From contig NZ_CP071793.1 in NCBI RefSeq assembly GCF_017498545.1, positions 10,782,256 to 10,846,255 of the forward strand: a DNA stretch of 64,000 nt, written 5' to 3'. Below are positions 55,054-64,000 of the stretch, piece after piece. Origin of the DNA: Sulfidibacter corallicola. Lineage in GTDB: Bacteria; Acidobacteriota; Holophagae; Acanthopleuribacterales; Acanthopleuribacteraceae. Below the pieces are notes generated by a model. It had not been told where the DNA came from. It searched no databases and saw only the letters and a program-made list of their open reading frames with translations. A program made the position numbers and the translations under genes. Within the stretch, counting starts at the first letter, position 1. Every line of letters starts with the position of its first letter.

Positions 55054-57171
55054 GTGAGCATTGCCGAAAAGGGGAGCAAGGCCCTCTTATTGTTCACCAT
55101 GACGTTCTTGTCGATCGTAGCCCAGGAAGGACTCGAATTTGACGACTTGGACGACATGACCTTGGAAGAATTGCTCAATATGGAAATCGTCTCGGCCACC
55201 CGTTCGAGTTCCAAACTCAGTGAATCGCCCATTCCCATCTCGGTCATCACCGCTCAAGACATCGCCCAAAGCGGCCTCGATTCGATTCCCGCGGTGCTGT
55301 CACGCCTGGCCGAGATCGACGTGCTCGAGATCGGCACATCGCAGACGGAAGTATCCATCCGCGGCAAGAACATCAACTTCAACCGACGACTGTTGGTGCT
55401 CATCGACGGTCGCACCGAGTACAACGACCTCTTCGGGGTCACGCTCTGGCACGCCTTCCCGATCGGCCTGAACGACATCGAGCGCATCGAGGTCGTGCGC
55501 GGGCCGGCCAGCGCACTGTTCGGAGCCAACGCGTTTTCGGGCGTGATCAACATCATCACCAAGGCCGTAGACGGCGACCGCCCCTCGGTTCTTCACTTGG
55601 CCGCGGGCAGCGAAAGTGCCCAAAACGCCCACCTGTTCTACCGCCATCACAAGGGCAAGTTCGGGCTCAAGGCGTCGGGCGGGGTGCAAACCGCCGAAAG
55701 TCACGAAACCGAAGTGGCCTTCCCCGGCTTCATCCGCATCCCGACTACCTACAACTTTCAGGGCGACGACGACAGCCTCGACATGACTCGTGGCACGCTC
55801 TCCCTGAATTGGGGACCCAGGGAGGGACTCGACTTCAAGCTCTCGGCCGGATTCAGCGACGGCGAGCTGGAACTGTTCCCCCAACCGGGGTTGCCCCGCG
55901 AGGACTGGGACGTGGAAACCACCCACGCCCACCTGACCGTCGACTACCAAACCACCGCCGGCGGCATGCTGCAACTGGCCGCCTATTTCAACGGTTTCGA
56001 ATACGAGACGCCTCTGCTTCCCACGACCGAATCGGTGCTGAGCACCGCTTCCGAAGGGCACACCTTCTATCCGAGCCTGAACGAAGCGACCCTGTTCGAG
56101 GGCTCCACCGATACGTTCGATGTTTCTCTCCAGTACGTGGGCCACGCGATGAAGGAACGATTCAACTACGTACTCGGCCTCGAATCCCGGACCATCGAAA
56201 ACGACGGCGGGCTCGTGGCCAACAGCGACAAGGACATCCATTCGGCATTCGCCAATTTCACCTACCGTCTGACGAACGATCACTGGATGATCGGCGCGGG
56301 CATTCGGGTCGACGACGATTCGATCACGGACCAGGACATCGGATACACCGCCTCGGTCCTGTACTTTCCGTCGGACACCCTCAACATCCGCCTCTCCGCC
56401 CGGCGGGCGTTTCGGGCGCCGAGCCTGTTCGAGCTGTTCTCCAACATCGAGTTCAACGTGCCGCGCCAGAACAACCTGGTGCGGTTCGAGGGCAACCCGA
56501 ACCTCGAAGTCGAGACCATCGAGAACCTGGACCTGACCGTGACCGCCAAGCTCGGCAAGAGCCTGCAACTCACGGCGGAACTCTTCTTCGAGGAGTACCA
56601 GGACCTGATCGGCAACCCCGACAGCGGCCTGTTGGCCGATATCGAATTCGACTCCGAGAACCTGTTCACCACGACGACCTCCTTCCAGAACCTCAGCGAT
56701 GCGGACAACCTGGGCCTCCAACTGGGCCTGGTATGGGTCGTCAGCGAACACGCCTCGTTGCATGCGAACACCATCTGGCTCGACCCCTCCGACCTGAACG
56801 ACCTCTCGGGCGAAACCTTCTTCACGCCCGAATACAAGGTCAATCTCGGTTGGCATTGGCGTCACGCCCGGGGATTCCTGATCCAGGTCGATGCACACTA
56901 CGTGGCGGAGACCGACGAGGAGGAATTCAAGGAGGGCGACGTGTCGCCGCAGGGTCCCAACTTCACCCGCGAGAACCAGGAATCCTACACCATCGTCAAC
57001 CTGAAGCTGGCCCACAGTTTCAAGGCACTCAAGGGGCTGGAGATCTACGCCGCCTCGCGTAACCTGTTGGACGAGGACTACGTGGCCTACTACGAGTTCG
57101 ATACGGTGCTCAAGGCGTCCGGCGAACGGTTCGGCCGCGAAGTGGAAGGAGGGTTGTCGTGGAGATTCTGA
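55054..57171 (+). CDS. TonB-dependent receptor (colicin I/vitamin B12 receptor-like)
   Basis: A 705-residue outer-membrane receptor starting at GTG 55054, with GGAGG upstream. The N-terminus has a hydrophobic signal (ALLLFTMTFLSIVAQ), then LDDMTLEELLNMEIVSATRS, a segment typical of this subtype. The plug contains ESPIPISVITAQDIAQSGLD, RRLLVLIDGRTEYNDLFG and IERIEVVRGPASALFGANAF; the barrel ends EVEGGLSWRF, with a terminal Phe. The next gene overlaps it by 13 bases, so the receptor and the propeller protein are coupled. A shared substrate with the downstream heme protein is plausible but unproven. Confidence 0.9.
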   Translation: MSIAEKGSKALLLFTMTFLSIVAQEGLEFDDLDDMTLEELLNMEIVSATRSSSKLSESPIPISVITAQDIAQSGLDSIPAVLSRLAEIDVLEIGTSQTEVSIRGKNINFNRRLLVLIDGRTEYNDLFGVTLWHAFPIGLNDIERIEVVRGPASALFGANAFSGVINIITKAVDGDRPSVLHLAAGSESAQNAHLFYRHHKGKFGLKASGGVQTAESHETEVAFPGFIRIPTTYNFQGDDDSLDMTRGTLSLNWGPREGLDFKLSAGFSDGELELFPQPGLPREDWDVETTHAHLTVDYQTTAGGMLQLAAYFNGFEYETPLLPTTESVLSTASEGHTFYPSLNEATLFEGSTDTFDVSLQYVGHAMKERFNYVLGLESRTIENDGGLVANSDKDIHSAFANFTYRLTNDHWMIGAGIRVDDDSITDQDIGYTASVLYFPSDTLNIRLSARRAFRAPSLFELFSNIEFNVPRQNNLVRFEGNPNLEVETIENLDLTVTAKLGKSLQLTAELFFEEYQDLIGNPDSGLLADIEFDSENLFTTTTSFQNLSDADNLGLQLGLVWVVSEHASLHANTIWLDPSDLNDLSGETFFTPEYKVNLGWHWRHARGFLIQVDAHYVAETDEEEFKEGDVSPQGPNFTRENQESYTIVNLKLAHSFKALKGLEIYAASRNLLDEDYVAYYEFDTVLKASGERFGREVEGGLSWRF

Positions 57172-59438
57172 GAAATCGAACACCGCATGGCATGGCGATT
57201 CGGGCGCTCGCGATCGCCGCACTCTCGACCCTTCTGGCAATCCACACCTGGGCCCAATCGCCCAAGGACGACCACGTGGTCGCCCTGCCCGGACTCTCGG
57301 CGACCGTTCTCTACGACGTGCCGTCGTCCGAGCCGCTCGGGCTGGGCATTCCCACCGATATGGCCCTGGACCCGCTTTCGGGCGACCTGTTCATCGGGCA
57401 GTTCGAACGCAACATCCTGCGGCTGAACCCCGACACCCTCCAGGTGGAGGCCATCGACTTCGGCACCGAGGCGTTGGGCTTCGCGGCGGATGGGACCATG
57501 TACTTCGGGGTGCAAAACTTCATCTTGGGCGCCTGGTTCCGCGAGGCCGACATCTTCCGCAAGTTCGCCGTGATTCCTTCGGTGAAAGGGGTCGAGTTCG
57601 CACCGGACGGGCGGATGTTCGTGGCGGAAGGGAACTTCGGCCCCAGCGGTCTCTTCCCGGACACGGTGCTCGAGGTGGACCGTGGCGACGGCTTCTTCCG
57701 GCCCGTGTGGGATACGATCGCCGCCGAGGCCCAGTTGGGTGTCGGCCTGGACGCCATGGCCGCGCTGGGCATCGACGATGCGGGCATTCTGTACGTCACC
57801 TACCACACGGGCGAGCTGATCAAGCAGCGCGCCGACGGCAGCTACATCAGCCTGAACCTTCGCGCCGGCCGAATCGGGGGCCTCAACGAGGGCCGCATCG
57901 ATTTCGCCGACGGCCTGATGTACCAATTCGACTCGAGCACGGGCCAGGTGTTCGCGATCGGGGAAGACGAGGTGGCGCGCCTGCTGCTCTACAGCGACGC
58001 ACTGATCGGCGTGCGTTCCTCCGCCAACGCGGTCACCACGGACGGTCGGAACCTCTACGTAGCCGGTGATTTCGAAACCCTCTGGCGGGTGACCGCCACG
58101 GACGGATCGCCGCTATCGGACGTCATCACGATCGACCGCGGCGCGGGCACCGTGACGGGCACCATCACGATCCTGTTCTCCGACCAACCCCTGGCCGACG
58201 CCGAGATCCGCTTCCAGAACGGGGTCTCCACCGTCACCGATGCCGACGGCAACTTCCAGGTTGACCTGGGCGCCGGTCTCTACGAGGCCAGCGTGTCCAA
58301 GCAGGACTTCATTTCGCGGTTCCTGAACCTCGAGGTCCTGCCCGGTGAGACGACCCGGATCGATCTGGCCCTGAACCCGGGTCTGCCCGAGTCCCTCGCT
58401 CCCGGCCTGGGCGCCGAAGTCCTGGCCCGCAAGAGCACCGACCAGTTCTCGGGTTCTTCGGACATCTTCATGGATCACCAGGGCAACCTCTACTCCATGA
58501 ACTTCGCGTCCGGCAACATCACCAAACACATTCTCGATCCCGAAACCCGTGCCCACGTGCGGAGCTACGTCTTCGCCACCGGCGGCAATCTCTTCAATTC
58601 CTTCATCGTGACCGTGGATGCGGACCTCAACGTCTACGCCTCCACCGGCAACGACGGGGTCATGTGCCTGCCGCCCCGTGACACCGAAGAGACCTACATC
58701 CTCACCAGCGATCCCCAGGATCCGACCATCGTTCGCGACGAGAACGGCGTCAATCGCGTCATTTCCCTCGTCCGCGACGTGGACGGCATCGCCATCCTGT
58801 CCAACGGCGACCTGATCTTTTCGTCGGGCAGCGGCGGCGCACCGATCCCCGGACTGCCGGAGGGGACGACCAACAGCCTGGTTCGTCACCGCAACGGGGT
58901 GGAAACCATCTACAGCCGGGGCATTCCCGCGGCGGGCGGCCAATCCCTGTTCCAAAACAACGACATCCTCAAACCCGATGCGCAGGATCGCCTGATGCTG
59001 GGCATGCGTACCGGTGACGTGGCCCGCGTGGACACGAATGGCGTGGCCGAACTGATCTGGCCCGGCGACGGGACCGGCAAACCCGACGGACTGGGCGCCT
59101 TCACCGGTTTGAACGCCGACGTGGACGGCAACCTGTTCGTGCGCGGTGATACCGGCGACGGCAGCACCAGCGTGTTCCGCATGATCAGCCCGGACGGCGA
59201 AAACCTGCTGACGGTGGCGTCCGGCATGAGCCAATGCTTCGGCGGCTTCGCCTTCGATCGCGGCGGTCGCGACGTGATCATCAGCGAGAACGAACTCATC
59301 ATTCGCATCTTCACCCTGGACGGCCGCACGATCGCGCAAAACCTGCTCGATCCGCCGGGCCCGTCCGTCACCAAGCGCGGTCCACGCATCCGCCTGTTGG
59401 CCACGCCGCACCGCATCAACCCCCATCCCGAACTGTAG
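57159..59438 (+). CDS. Secreted NHL/SMP-30-like propeller protein with carboxypeptidase-regulatory-like insert
   Basis: A 759-residue protein starting at GTG 57159 after GGAGGG, inside the end of the receptor gene. The signal is ALAIAALSTLLAIHTWAQ. Residues 40-320 form a first propeller (PTDMALDPLSGDLFIGQFER, LGFAADGTMYFGVQ, GVEFAPDGRMFVAEGNFG). About 325-405 form a CarboxypepD_reg-like domain (GTVTGTITILFSDQPLADAE, STVTDADGNFQVDLGAGLYE). A second propeller follows to the end (SSDIFMDHQGNLYSMNFASG, LNADVDGNLFVRGDTGDG, GGFAFDRGGRDVIISENELI). It is probably a periplasmic or surface ligand-binding partner of the TonB receptor. Confidence 0.8.
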   Translation: MEILRNRTPHGMAIRALAIAALSTLLAIHTWAQSPKDDHVVALPGLSATVLYDVPSSEPLGLGIPTDMALDPLSGDLFIGQFERNILRLNPDTLQVEAIDFGTEALGFAADGTMYFGVQNFILGAWFREADIFRKFAVIPSVKGVEFAPDGRMFVAEGNFGPSGLFPDTVLEVDRGDGFFRPVWDTIAAEAQLGVGLDAMAALGIDDAGILYVTYHTGELIKQRADGSYISLNLRAGRIGGLNEGRIDFADGLMYQFDSSTGQVFAIGEDEVARLLLYSDALIGVRSSANAVTTDGRNLYVAGDFETLWRVTATDGSPLSDVITIDRGAGTVTGTITILFSDQPLADAEIRFQNGVSTVTDADGNFQVDLGAGLYEASVSKQDFISRFLNLEVLPGETTRIDLALNPGLPESLAPGLGAEVLARKSTDQFSGSSDIFMDHQGNLYSMNFASGNITKHILDPETRAHVRSYVFATGGNLFNSFIVTVDADLNVYASTGNDGVMCLPPRDTEETYILTSDPQDPTIVRDENGVNRVISLVRDVDGIAILSNGDLIFSSGSGGAPIPGLPEGTTNSLVRHRNGVETIYSRGIPAAGGQSLFQNNDILKPDAQDRLMLGMRTGDVARVDTNGVAELIWPGDGTGKPDGLGAFTGLNADVDGNLFVRGDTGDGSTSVFRMISPDGENLLTVASGMSQCFGGFAFDRGGRDVIISENELIIRIFTLDGRTIAQNLLDPPGPSVTKRGPRIRLLATPHRINPHPEL

Positions 59439-59803
59439 GCAAACGACAGCAACGGAAGAACTTGCCGATTCGAGCCTGGGTGGCGAGGGTTCGAATCGGC
59501 ATTCCCACCGGCCGGCAGGGTCTTGGCCCCCTTGGGTCTACCAACCTGCCATGGCGGGCCCGTGGTCGGGTTGTGCCGATCTTGCGGGCTTGTGCGTAAA
59601 TCGAAACCGACAGGGCCACATCGCCACAAACATCAATAATACGATGAACCGAAACCGTTCCCAATTTCGGCCGGCCCACCTGCTGCCCATTTCCCCTGAT
59701 GGCGATATGGATCACCTTGTTGATGGTTATCCTTTTCTTGCATTTGGGACGGCCGTATTTTTTATAAAGAACCGATTTTGAACAAGTTCACGAGAGCAAC
59801 GCG
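59439..59803. other. Spacer with an 11-bp perfect inverted repeat
   Basis: TGCCGATTCGA (59463-59473) and TCGAATCGGCA (59491-59501) pair perfectly around a 17-base loop but lack a T-run; the pair may act as an mRNA-stabilising or factor-assisted stop. The rest is non-coding, becoming A/T-rich near 59700-59770, a possible promoter for the heme protein. Confidence 0.5.
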
Positions 59804-62773
59804 ATGCTGCTGACTCTTTTTTCGATGACCCTCTTTGCGCAAGCGTTACCCGTCGATTACGACATCGTCTACGTGCGTTGGCCCCGCACTGCCGGTGTGG
59901 CGCCCGAGCTGCCCCAAGGCGAAGACATGTACCGGGTCGAGCCCGGTGCGGACCTGGTTTTGTTGAAGCGGGACGGCAGCGAGGTGGTCCTGGTGGATTG
60001 CACCACCTGCTGCGTCCAAGACCCGATGCTGTCCTTCGACGGAAACTGGGTCTACTACACCAAGATGCTCGACGCGACCGATGTGCTCAGTCCCAGCCTC
60101 CTGTTCAAAATCAGGACCGACGGCCAGGGCGGGGAAATCCAGCTCACCTTCGACGACGGGTTCCGCACCGCCAACCACCAGGGCAACGACGAACTGACGG
60201 ACGATCTGGGCAATTACTTCTCCATCCGAGACATGGGTCCCGCACCGATGCCGGACGGACGCATCGTGTTCACTTCCAACCGCAACGGCCTCATCGGGTT
60301 CATCCAGGGCACCAACCGCAACCTGGCTTGGGTGCCGGAATCGGGGGTGGCCCAACTGTTCGTCATCGACGATCACGGCGGTGAACTGACAAGCGGCGAG
60401 CTGGCCAACCTGCGCCAGCTCGAGTACGGCAACCTGCGCATGGCCCTGCATCCCTTCATGCTGAAGGACGGCCGCATTCTCTACACCAACTGGGAGCCGG
60501 TGGGCCGCAAGTTCTTGTATGCGATGTCGACCCTGTTCGCCGTCAATCCCGACGGTTCCGCGTTGCGGGCGATCACCGAACCCCACGACCACCACAAGAA
60601 CGTCGATCACTTCGCCACGCAATTGACCAGCGGACACGTGATTCACGGCCAGTACTATCCGCGAAACAATTTTGGTTACGGCATCCTGGCCCGGTTCCCC
60701 ATCGATGTGGGCCCGGTGGAATACACGGCCGACCCCGTAGACCAAGCCAACACCTACAACGGCTGGGGCACCTCGTACCGCAATTTCGACCGAAAGGAAT
60801 GGGTGTCCCTGACGACCCATACCGATCCCGGCGATTGCGAGGCGCCCAACGATTCGGGCAAATACGCCATGCCGGCCGCCGCGCCGAACAACGCGCTGCT
60901 GACCGCCTACAGTCCCGGAAAGGTGAATTGGTTCGACGCCTGCGGCGGCATCGAAACGCTGCGTTCGGGCATCTACCTGGTTCCGGCCGACATCGCCGAG
61001 ACCGGTTTCGTCACCGATCCCAACCAGTTGGTGCCCATCTTGAACAGCGACACCTACAACGAAATCTGGCCCCGACCCGTGGTCAGTTACCAGTCCATCT
61101 ACGGCCAGCCTCAACCGGACCGCATCAACCCCGTCGACCCCCTCCTCCCCGATGATTCGCGCTTGCAACCGGCGGAACCCAGCGCCATCGTGGGTACCAG
61201 CTCGCTGTACAACCGGGAATCCGCACCGCTCGGCGGCGACCCCTTCGAGCAGTCCGGTTCCCGGGAGATTGCCGCCGGCAACTGGCTGATCCAGGGCGCG
61301 GACAGTGGTCTGATTGCCGACGAGGATATTTATGCGGTGCGCATCGTGGGCGTGGTCCCCAAACCCTTTCGCCGGCCGATCGACCGTTGGGATCCGGCCA
61401 CCGTCGATGCCTGGAACGCCGTCAGTCATTTGCTGATGGATCCCCGCATGGACAGCATCGTGGACGGCTACGCCGCGACCCACCAGGAGCGCTGGAAGAT
61501 CATCGCCGAAATTCCCGTGCGGAAACGCAACGCCCAGGGACAGGTCGTGCTGGACCAAGCCGGCAACCCCGACACCTCCTTCGCGGCCAAGGTTCCAGCC
61601 CATACGCCGTTCTTTTTCCAGGGCATCGACGAGAACGGCATGACGCTTTTCAGCGAGATGACCTGGCGGGGGACGGTGCCGGGCGAGGTGCGCACGGATT
61701 GCGGCGGCTGCCACGCCCACAGCATCGAGCCCTTCCCCTACCGCGGCACGGCTTCGTGGCGGCGCGACCCCCTTGCCGTCAACGGCTTGGCCGACAGCGA
61801 TCCCATGATCGCCAACGGCTTGTGGGATGTGATCGAGAAAACGCCCCTGCTGACACGAGACGCCCAGAACCAGCCGGCCATCCAGGTCGAAGACAAGGGC
61901 ATGATCGACGTCGAATACCATCGCGACATCCTGCCGATCCTCCAAAACCGCTGCGTCGGCTGCCATCACAGCGACCAGAGCGACACCAGCCTGGTCCTGG
62001 ACGGCACCGGTCCGCTGGACGATCCCTACTTCCGCCTGGTGCGGGATACCAACGCGACCTTCGGTCCAACCCCGCCGAACGGGAGCAACTACCGCTACCC
62101 CCAATTGACCCGGTACATTCGTGCGATGCAGTCGCGCCAGAGTCTGCTCGTCTGGAAATTGATGGGCTCGCGATTGGATGGACGCAGCAACGACACCCGC
62201 CCCGGCGATCTCGATTTCGAGCCGCACGGCCCAGCCCACAACGCGACCCCCGCCGAGATCCGCACCATTGCACGGTGGATCGACCTGGGGTGCGCCGTCG
62301 ACTTTCCCGGGGAGGTTCACGCGGGATATCGCTACACCGACGACAATTTGTTGCCCGTGGTTCACATCGCCTCACCCAAGCCAGGCCATCAAGCTCGTTT
62401 CGATGGGGTCCTGAAGGTCGGGTTGGTGGATGTGGAGAGCGGCATCGATTGGGACAGCCTGCAAATCGAGATCGACACCGACCCGTTCACCGGGCCGGGT
62501 CTTCAACCCGTCTCGACCGACGGCATCGACGTCACCGACGATCCCACGGTCATCGAACGCCAGTGGGAAGACCTGCCGCGCAACCAGGATATCCTGCTCG
62601 CCGTGACGGTGAGGGACCGCGCGGGCAACCGCAATCGAGCGACCGTCCGATTCTCCTTCGAGACCCTGGCGCAAGGGTGTTTCAACCCGAGGGACCTGTG
62701 GCCGCTGTTGCCGCAGTGGTCCTCGTCCGAGGCGTCGGTCCTCGATCTGGCCCGGTTGGTCTCCTGCCTGTAG
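59804..62773 (+). CDS. HzsA-related periplasmic di-heme protein
   Basis: A 989-residue protein with a short signal (MLLTLFSMTLFAQ). About residues 20-440 are a TolB/PD40-like propeller (PMLSFDGNWVYYTKMLDATD, PAPMPDGRIVFTSNRNGL, RILYTNWEPVG). Later regions resemble the middle domain of hydrazine synthase alpha. Two c-type heme sites are present: CGGCH at 633-637 and CVGCH at 717-721; the second begins a NRCVGCH module like planctomycete cytochromes. The end (VVHIASPKPGHQARFDGVLK, VTVRDRAGNRNRATVRFSFE) is Ig-like. Hydrazine synthesis is not implied, because no other anammox genes occur. An extracellular redox enzyme of unknown substrate is the best reading. Confidence 0.8.
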   Translation: MLLTLFSMTLFAQALPVDYDIVYVRWPRTAGVAPELPQGEDMYRVEPGADLVLLKRDGSEVVLVDCTTCCVQDPMLSFDGNWVYYTKMLDATDVLSPSLLFKIRTDGQGGEIQLTFDDGFRTANHQGNDELTDDLGNYFSIRDMGPAPMPDGRIVFTSNRNGLIGFIQGTNRNLAWVPESGVAQLFVIDDHGGELTSGELANLRQLEYGNLRMALHPFMLKDGRILYTNWEPVGRKFLYAMSTLFAVNPDGSALRAITEPHDHHKNVDHFATQLTSGHVIHGQYYPRNNFGYGILARFPIDVGPVEYTADPVDQANTYNGWGTSYRNFDRKEWVSLTTHTDPGDCEAPNDSGKYAMPAAAPNNALLTAYSPGKVNWFDACGGIETLRSGIYLVPADIAETGFVTDPNQLVPILNSDTYNEIWPRPVVSYQSIYGQPQPDRINPVDPLLPDDSRLQPAEPSAIVGTSSLYNRESAPLGGDPFEQSGSREIAAGNWLIQGADSGLIADEDIYAVRIVGVVPKPFRRPIDRWDPATVDAWNAVSHLLMDPRMDSIVDGYAATHQERWKIIAEIPVRKRNAQGQVVLDQAGNPDTSFAAKVPAHTPFFFQGIDENGMTLFSEMTWRGTVPGEVRTDCGGCHAHSIEPFPYRGTASWRRDPLAVNGLADSDPMIANGLWDVIEKTPLLTRDAQNQPAIQVEDKGMIDVEYHRDILPILQNRCVGCHHSDQSDTSLVLDGTGPLDDPYFRLVRDTNATFGPTPPNGSNYRYPQLTRYIRAMQSRQSLLVWKLMGSRLDGRSNDTRPGDLDFEPHGPAHNATPAEIRTIARWIDLGCAVDFPGEVHAGYRYTDDNLLPVVHIASPKPGHQARFDGVLKVGLVDVESGIDWDSLQIEIDTDPFTGPGLQPVSTDGIDVTDDPTVIERQWEDLPRNQDILLAVTVRDRAGNRNRATVRFSFETLAQGCFNPRDLWPLLPQWSSSEASVLDLARLVSCL

Positions 62774-63379
62774 GCAGATCGTCGCGTGTGGTGCCCGACC
62801 AGCTCGTTTTCGAGAAAGAAACAACGCGATGTGAACCGACTCGGAGAGCCCGCACGCGCGTTAGAGACGTAAAGCCTGCAGGTTGAGCAGGGCCGGTATG
62901 GCAGCTTGCCTTACTGGCCCTGCTCAACCAATCGAAGCGATTTAGCAGCAATATTTCGTGCCATCGGGAGCTCTGGAGGCCCGACTTTTTTGCTTCGCTC
63001 TTTTTCCGTTGGATCTTGCGAAGCGTGGATCGCTTCGAAGGGTTCATCGGGCCGATGAACCTACCGGGCCTGACGCCGCTCTGGGCATGCGGGCACTCCC
63101 GGACGGGATCGCTTCGAAGTGTCGGCCGGGCCGGCCAACCTACTGCAATTCCGACCCTCAATGCATGCGGGAATTCCTCGCATGCATCGCTTCGGTGAGT
63201 TTAGCCGGCCGGCTTACCGCCCCTGCTGAACCTTCCGGGCACGACGAACCTCTCGCAAGATATTGAAAATGGGCAAATGTACCCCTCGCGGCTTTTGCAG
63301 CATATATAATTGTTAAAACCGTTTTTTTTCACCAAACATAAAAACACGACCAGTCACGCGAATCGGCGAGGAGGGGTCC
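62774..63379. repeat. Mosaic of intergenic palindromic repeats
   Basis: The spacer opens with AGCTCGTTTTCGAGAAAGAA and CGCGCGTTAGAGACGTAAAG, then repeats, in the same order, the modules of 25.6-25.9 kb. A core hairpin at 63041-63061 has arms GGTTCATCG/CGATGAACC around GGC. It is followed by CTACCGGGCCTGACGCCGC and a second hairpin block, GTGTCGGCC/GGCCAAC, near 63119. After about 63280 the sequence is A/T-rich (TATATAATTGTTAAAACCG) and likely holds the promoter of the next gene. Confidence 0.8.
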
Positions 63380-64000
63380 ATGCGTTTTCAGGAACTCGGC
63401 ATCCGCTGGCAAAGGATGTTTTGCGCTCTGACGGCAGTGCTAGCCCTGTGTTCGGGACCTCCGGCCTGGACCCAATGTAACCCGGTCGAACTGACGCCGC
63501 TCGACGATTCGTTCGTGTGTTTCGATCCCACTGCCGCCGACCTGAATCATGGCAGCGAACCCACGATCAACGTATGGAACGACGGGACCGGGCGCCAGTG
63601 CCAAACCCTGCTCAAGTTCGACATCGGCAACATTCCGGAAAACCCCTGTTCGGTCCTGCTCAAACTGACCGGCGCCGGAACCGGCAGCTTCGAAGACAAG
63701 ATCGAGTTTCTGCGCATCACCCTGCTGGATCCCAACGACGCCTGGTCCGAAAGCACGGTGCGCTGGGGCCAACCCAATCCCAAACCGGACACCGTCGGCA
63801 AGACCCTCTCGCAACGGATTTATTTCGAAACGAACCTGGCCGTCGCGGAGTATTTCGACATCACCGAACTGTACACCTTCGCGATCGCCCAGGGCCACAC
63901 CACCTTGGGCCTGGAACTGAGGTTTCTCGACAACCCCTTCGCCGACAACGTGGCGATCTGGTCCAGCAAGGAAGGCACCCATCCACCGGAAACGGTGGTC
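63380..64000 (+). CDS. DNRLRE (CBM96-like) domain protein, N-terminal part (runs off the window)
   Basis: The frame from ATG 63380, with GAGGAGGGG upstream, is open to the right edge (207 codons). The signal peptide is FCALTAVLALCSGPPAWTQ. Residues 35-205 read LDDSFVCFDPTAADLNHGSE, RQCQTLLKFDIGNIPENPCS, DAWSESTVRWGQPNPKP, YFDITELYTFAIAQGHTTLG and IWSSKEGTHPPETVV. This is the DNRLRE/CBM96-like beta-sandwich that occurs as a module of large extracellular proteins and binds polysaccharide or serves as a surface spacer. More domains probably follow beyond the window. Confidence 0.82.
   Translation, partial: MRFQELGIRWQRMFCALTAVLALCSGPPAWTQCNPVELTPLDDSFVCFDPTAADLNHGSEPTINVWNDGTGRQCQTLLKFDIGNIPENPCSVLLKLTGAGTGSFEDKIEFLRITLLDPNDAWSESTVRWGQPNPKPDTVGKTLSQRIYFETNLAVAEYFDITELYTFAIAQGHTTLGLELRFLDNPFADNVAIWSSKEGTHPPETVV

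Noticed and set aside
59804..62773. Calling the di-heme protein a hydrazine synthase subunit
   Set aside because: Only fold-level likeness to HzsA; no HzsB/C, hydrazine dehydrogenase or other anammox genes occur in the window.

Overview
The window is high-GC bacterial chromosome (roughly 60% by eye). It has long intergenic spacers, many secreted or outer-membrane proteins and no rRNA, tRNA or CRISPR array that I can see. TonB-dependent receptors, outer-membrane barrels and lipoprotein signals indicate a Gram-negative cell. The retron-type reverse transcriptase is of the long-N-terminus kind known from myxobacteria. The DUF7948/propeller, DNRLRE and HzsA-related proteins are typical of Acidobacteriota (Holophagae/Acanthopleuribacter-like), Planctomycetota and Myxococcota. 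An Acidobacteriota- or Myxococcota-like environmental bacterium is my inference; the window contains no marker that settles it.

Layout. 1-4.5 kb: 5' end of a propeller protein (minus), a decayed element with inverted arms, a Sel1 lipoprotein and three tandem phage-tail-collar (MdpB-like) genes. 4.6-11.3 kb: a co-directional minus-strand block reading WGR/HEAT protein, SWIM zinc-finger protein, a long palindrome, then a retron reverse transcriptase. 11.8-13.2 kb: five 143-bp tandem repeats and a YubB/Api92-like gene. 14.0-18.4 kb: a small beta-rich protein, then a ferritin-like (VioB-type) protein with a Cys-rich tail, a DUF692/MNIO oxygenase and a DUF2063 partner, which looks like a ribosomal-peptide-type modification cassette. 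19-25.5 kb: housekeeping genes (rlmB, pepA, mdh) with an LMW-phosphatase-like protein and a large secreted protein. 26.6-32.9 kb: GNAT, TonB receptor, SppA, hypothetical. 33-40 kb: gene remnants (histidine kinase, alcohol dehydrogenase), a discoidin-like secreted protein, a LolA-like/barrel outer-membrane protein and a zinc-ribbon protein. 40-46.6 kb: LysR regulator, old yellow enzyme, GH18 chitinase, a small conserved protein, an isochorismatase-family hydrolase. 47-52 kb: two overlapping paralogous propeller proteins. 52.4-54.2 kb: a SET-domain/GNAT fusion. 55-62.8 kb: TonB receptor, propeller protein and di-heme HzsA-related protein. 63.4 kb to the end: 5' part of a DNRLRE protein.

Three themes deserve attention. 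First, the WGR-HEAT/SWIM/retron block couples a DNA-end-binding type of domain with a retron-like RT and a 112-bp palindrome. Second, the MNIO cassette appears to carry its substrate motif as the C-terminal tail of a ferritin-like enzyme. Third, the spacers are seeded with a modular palindromic repeat family in which conserved flanks surround exchangeable 21-bp hairpin cores, most often between convergent genes. Several spacers also hold genes reduced to their two ends or to one internal fragment, suggesting ongoing deletion.
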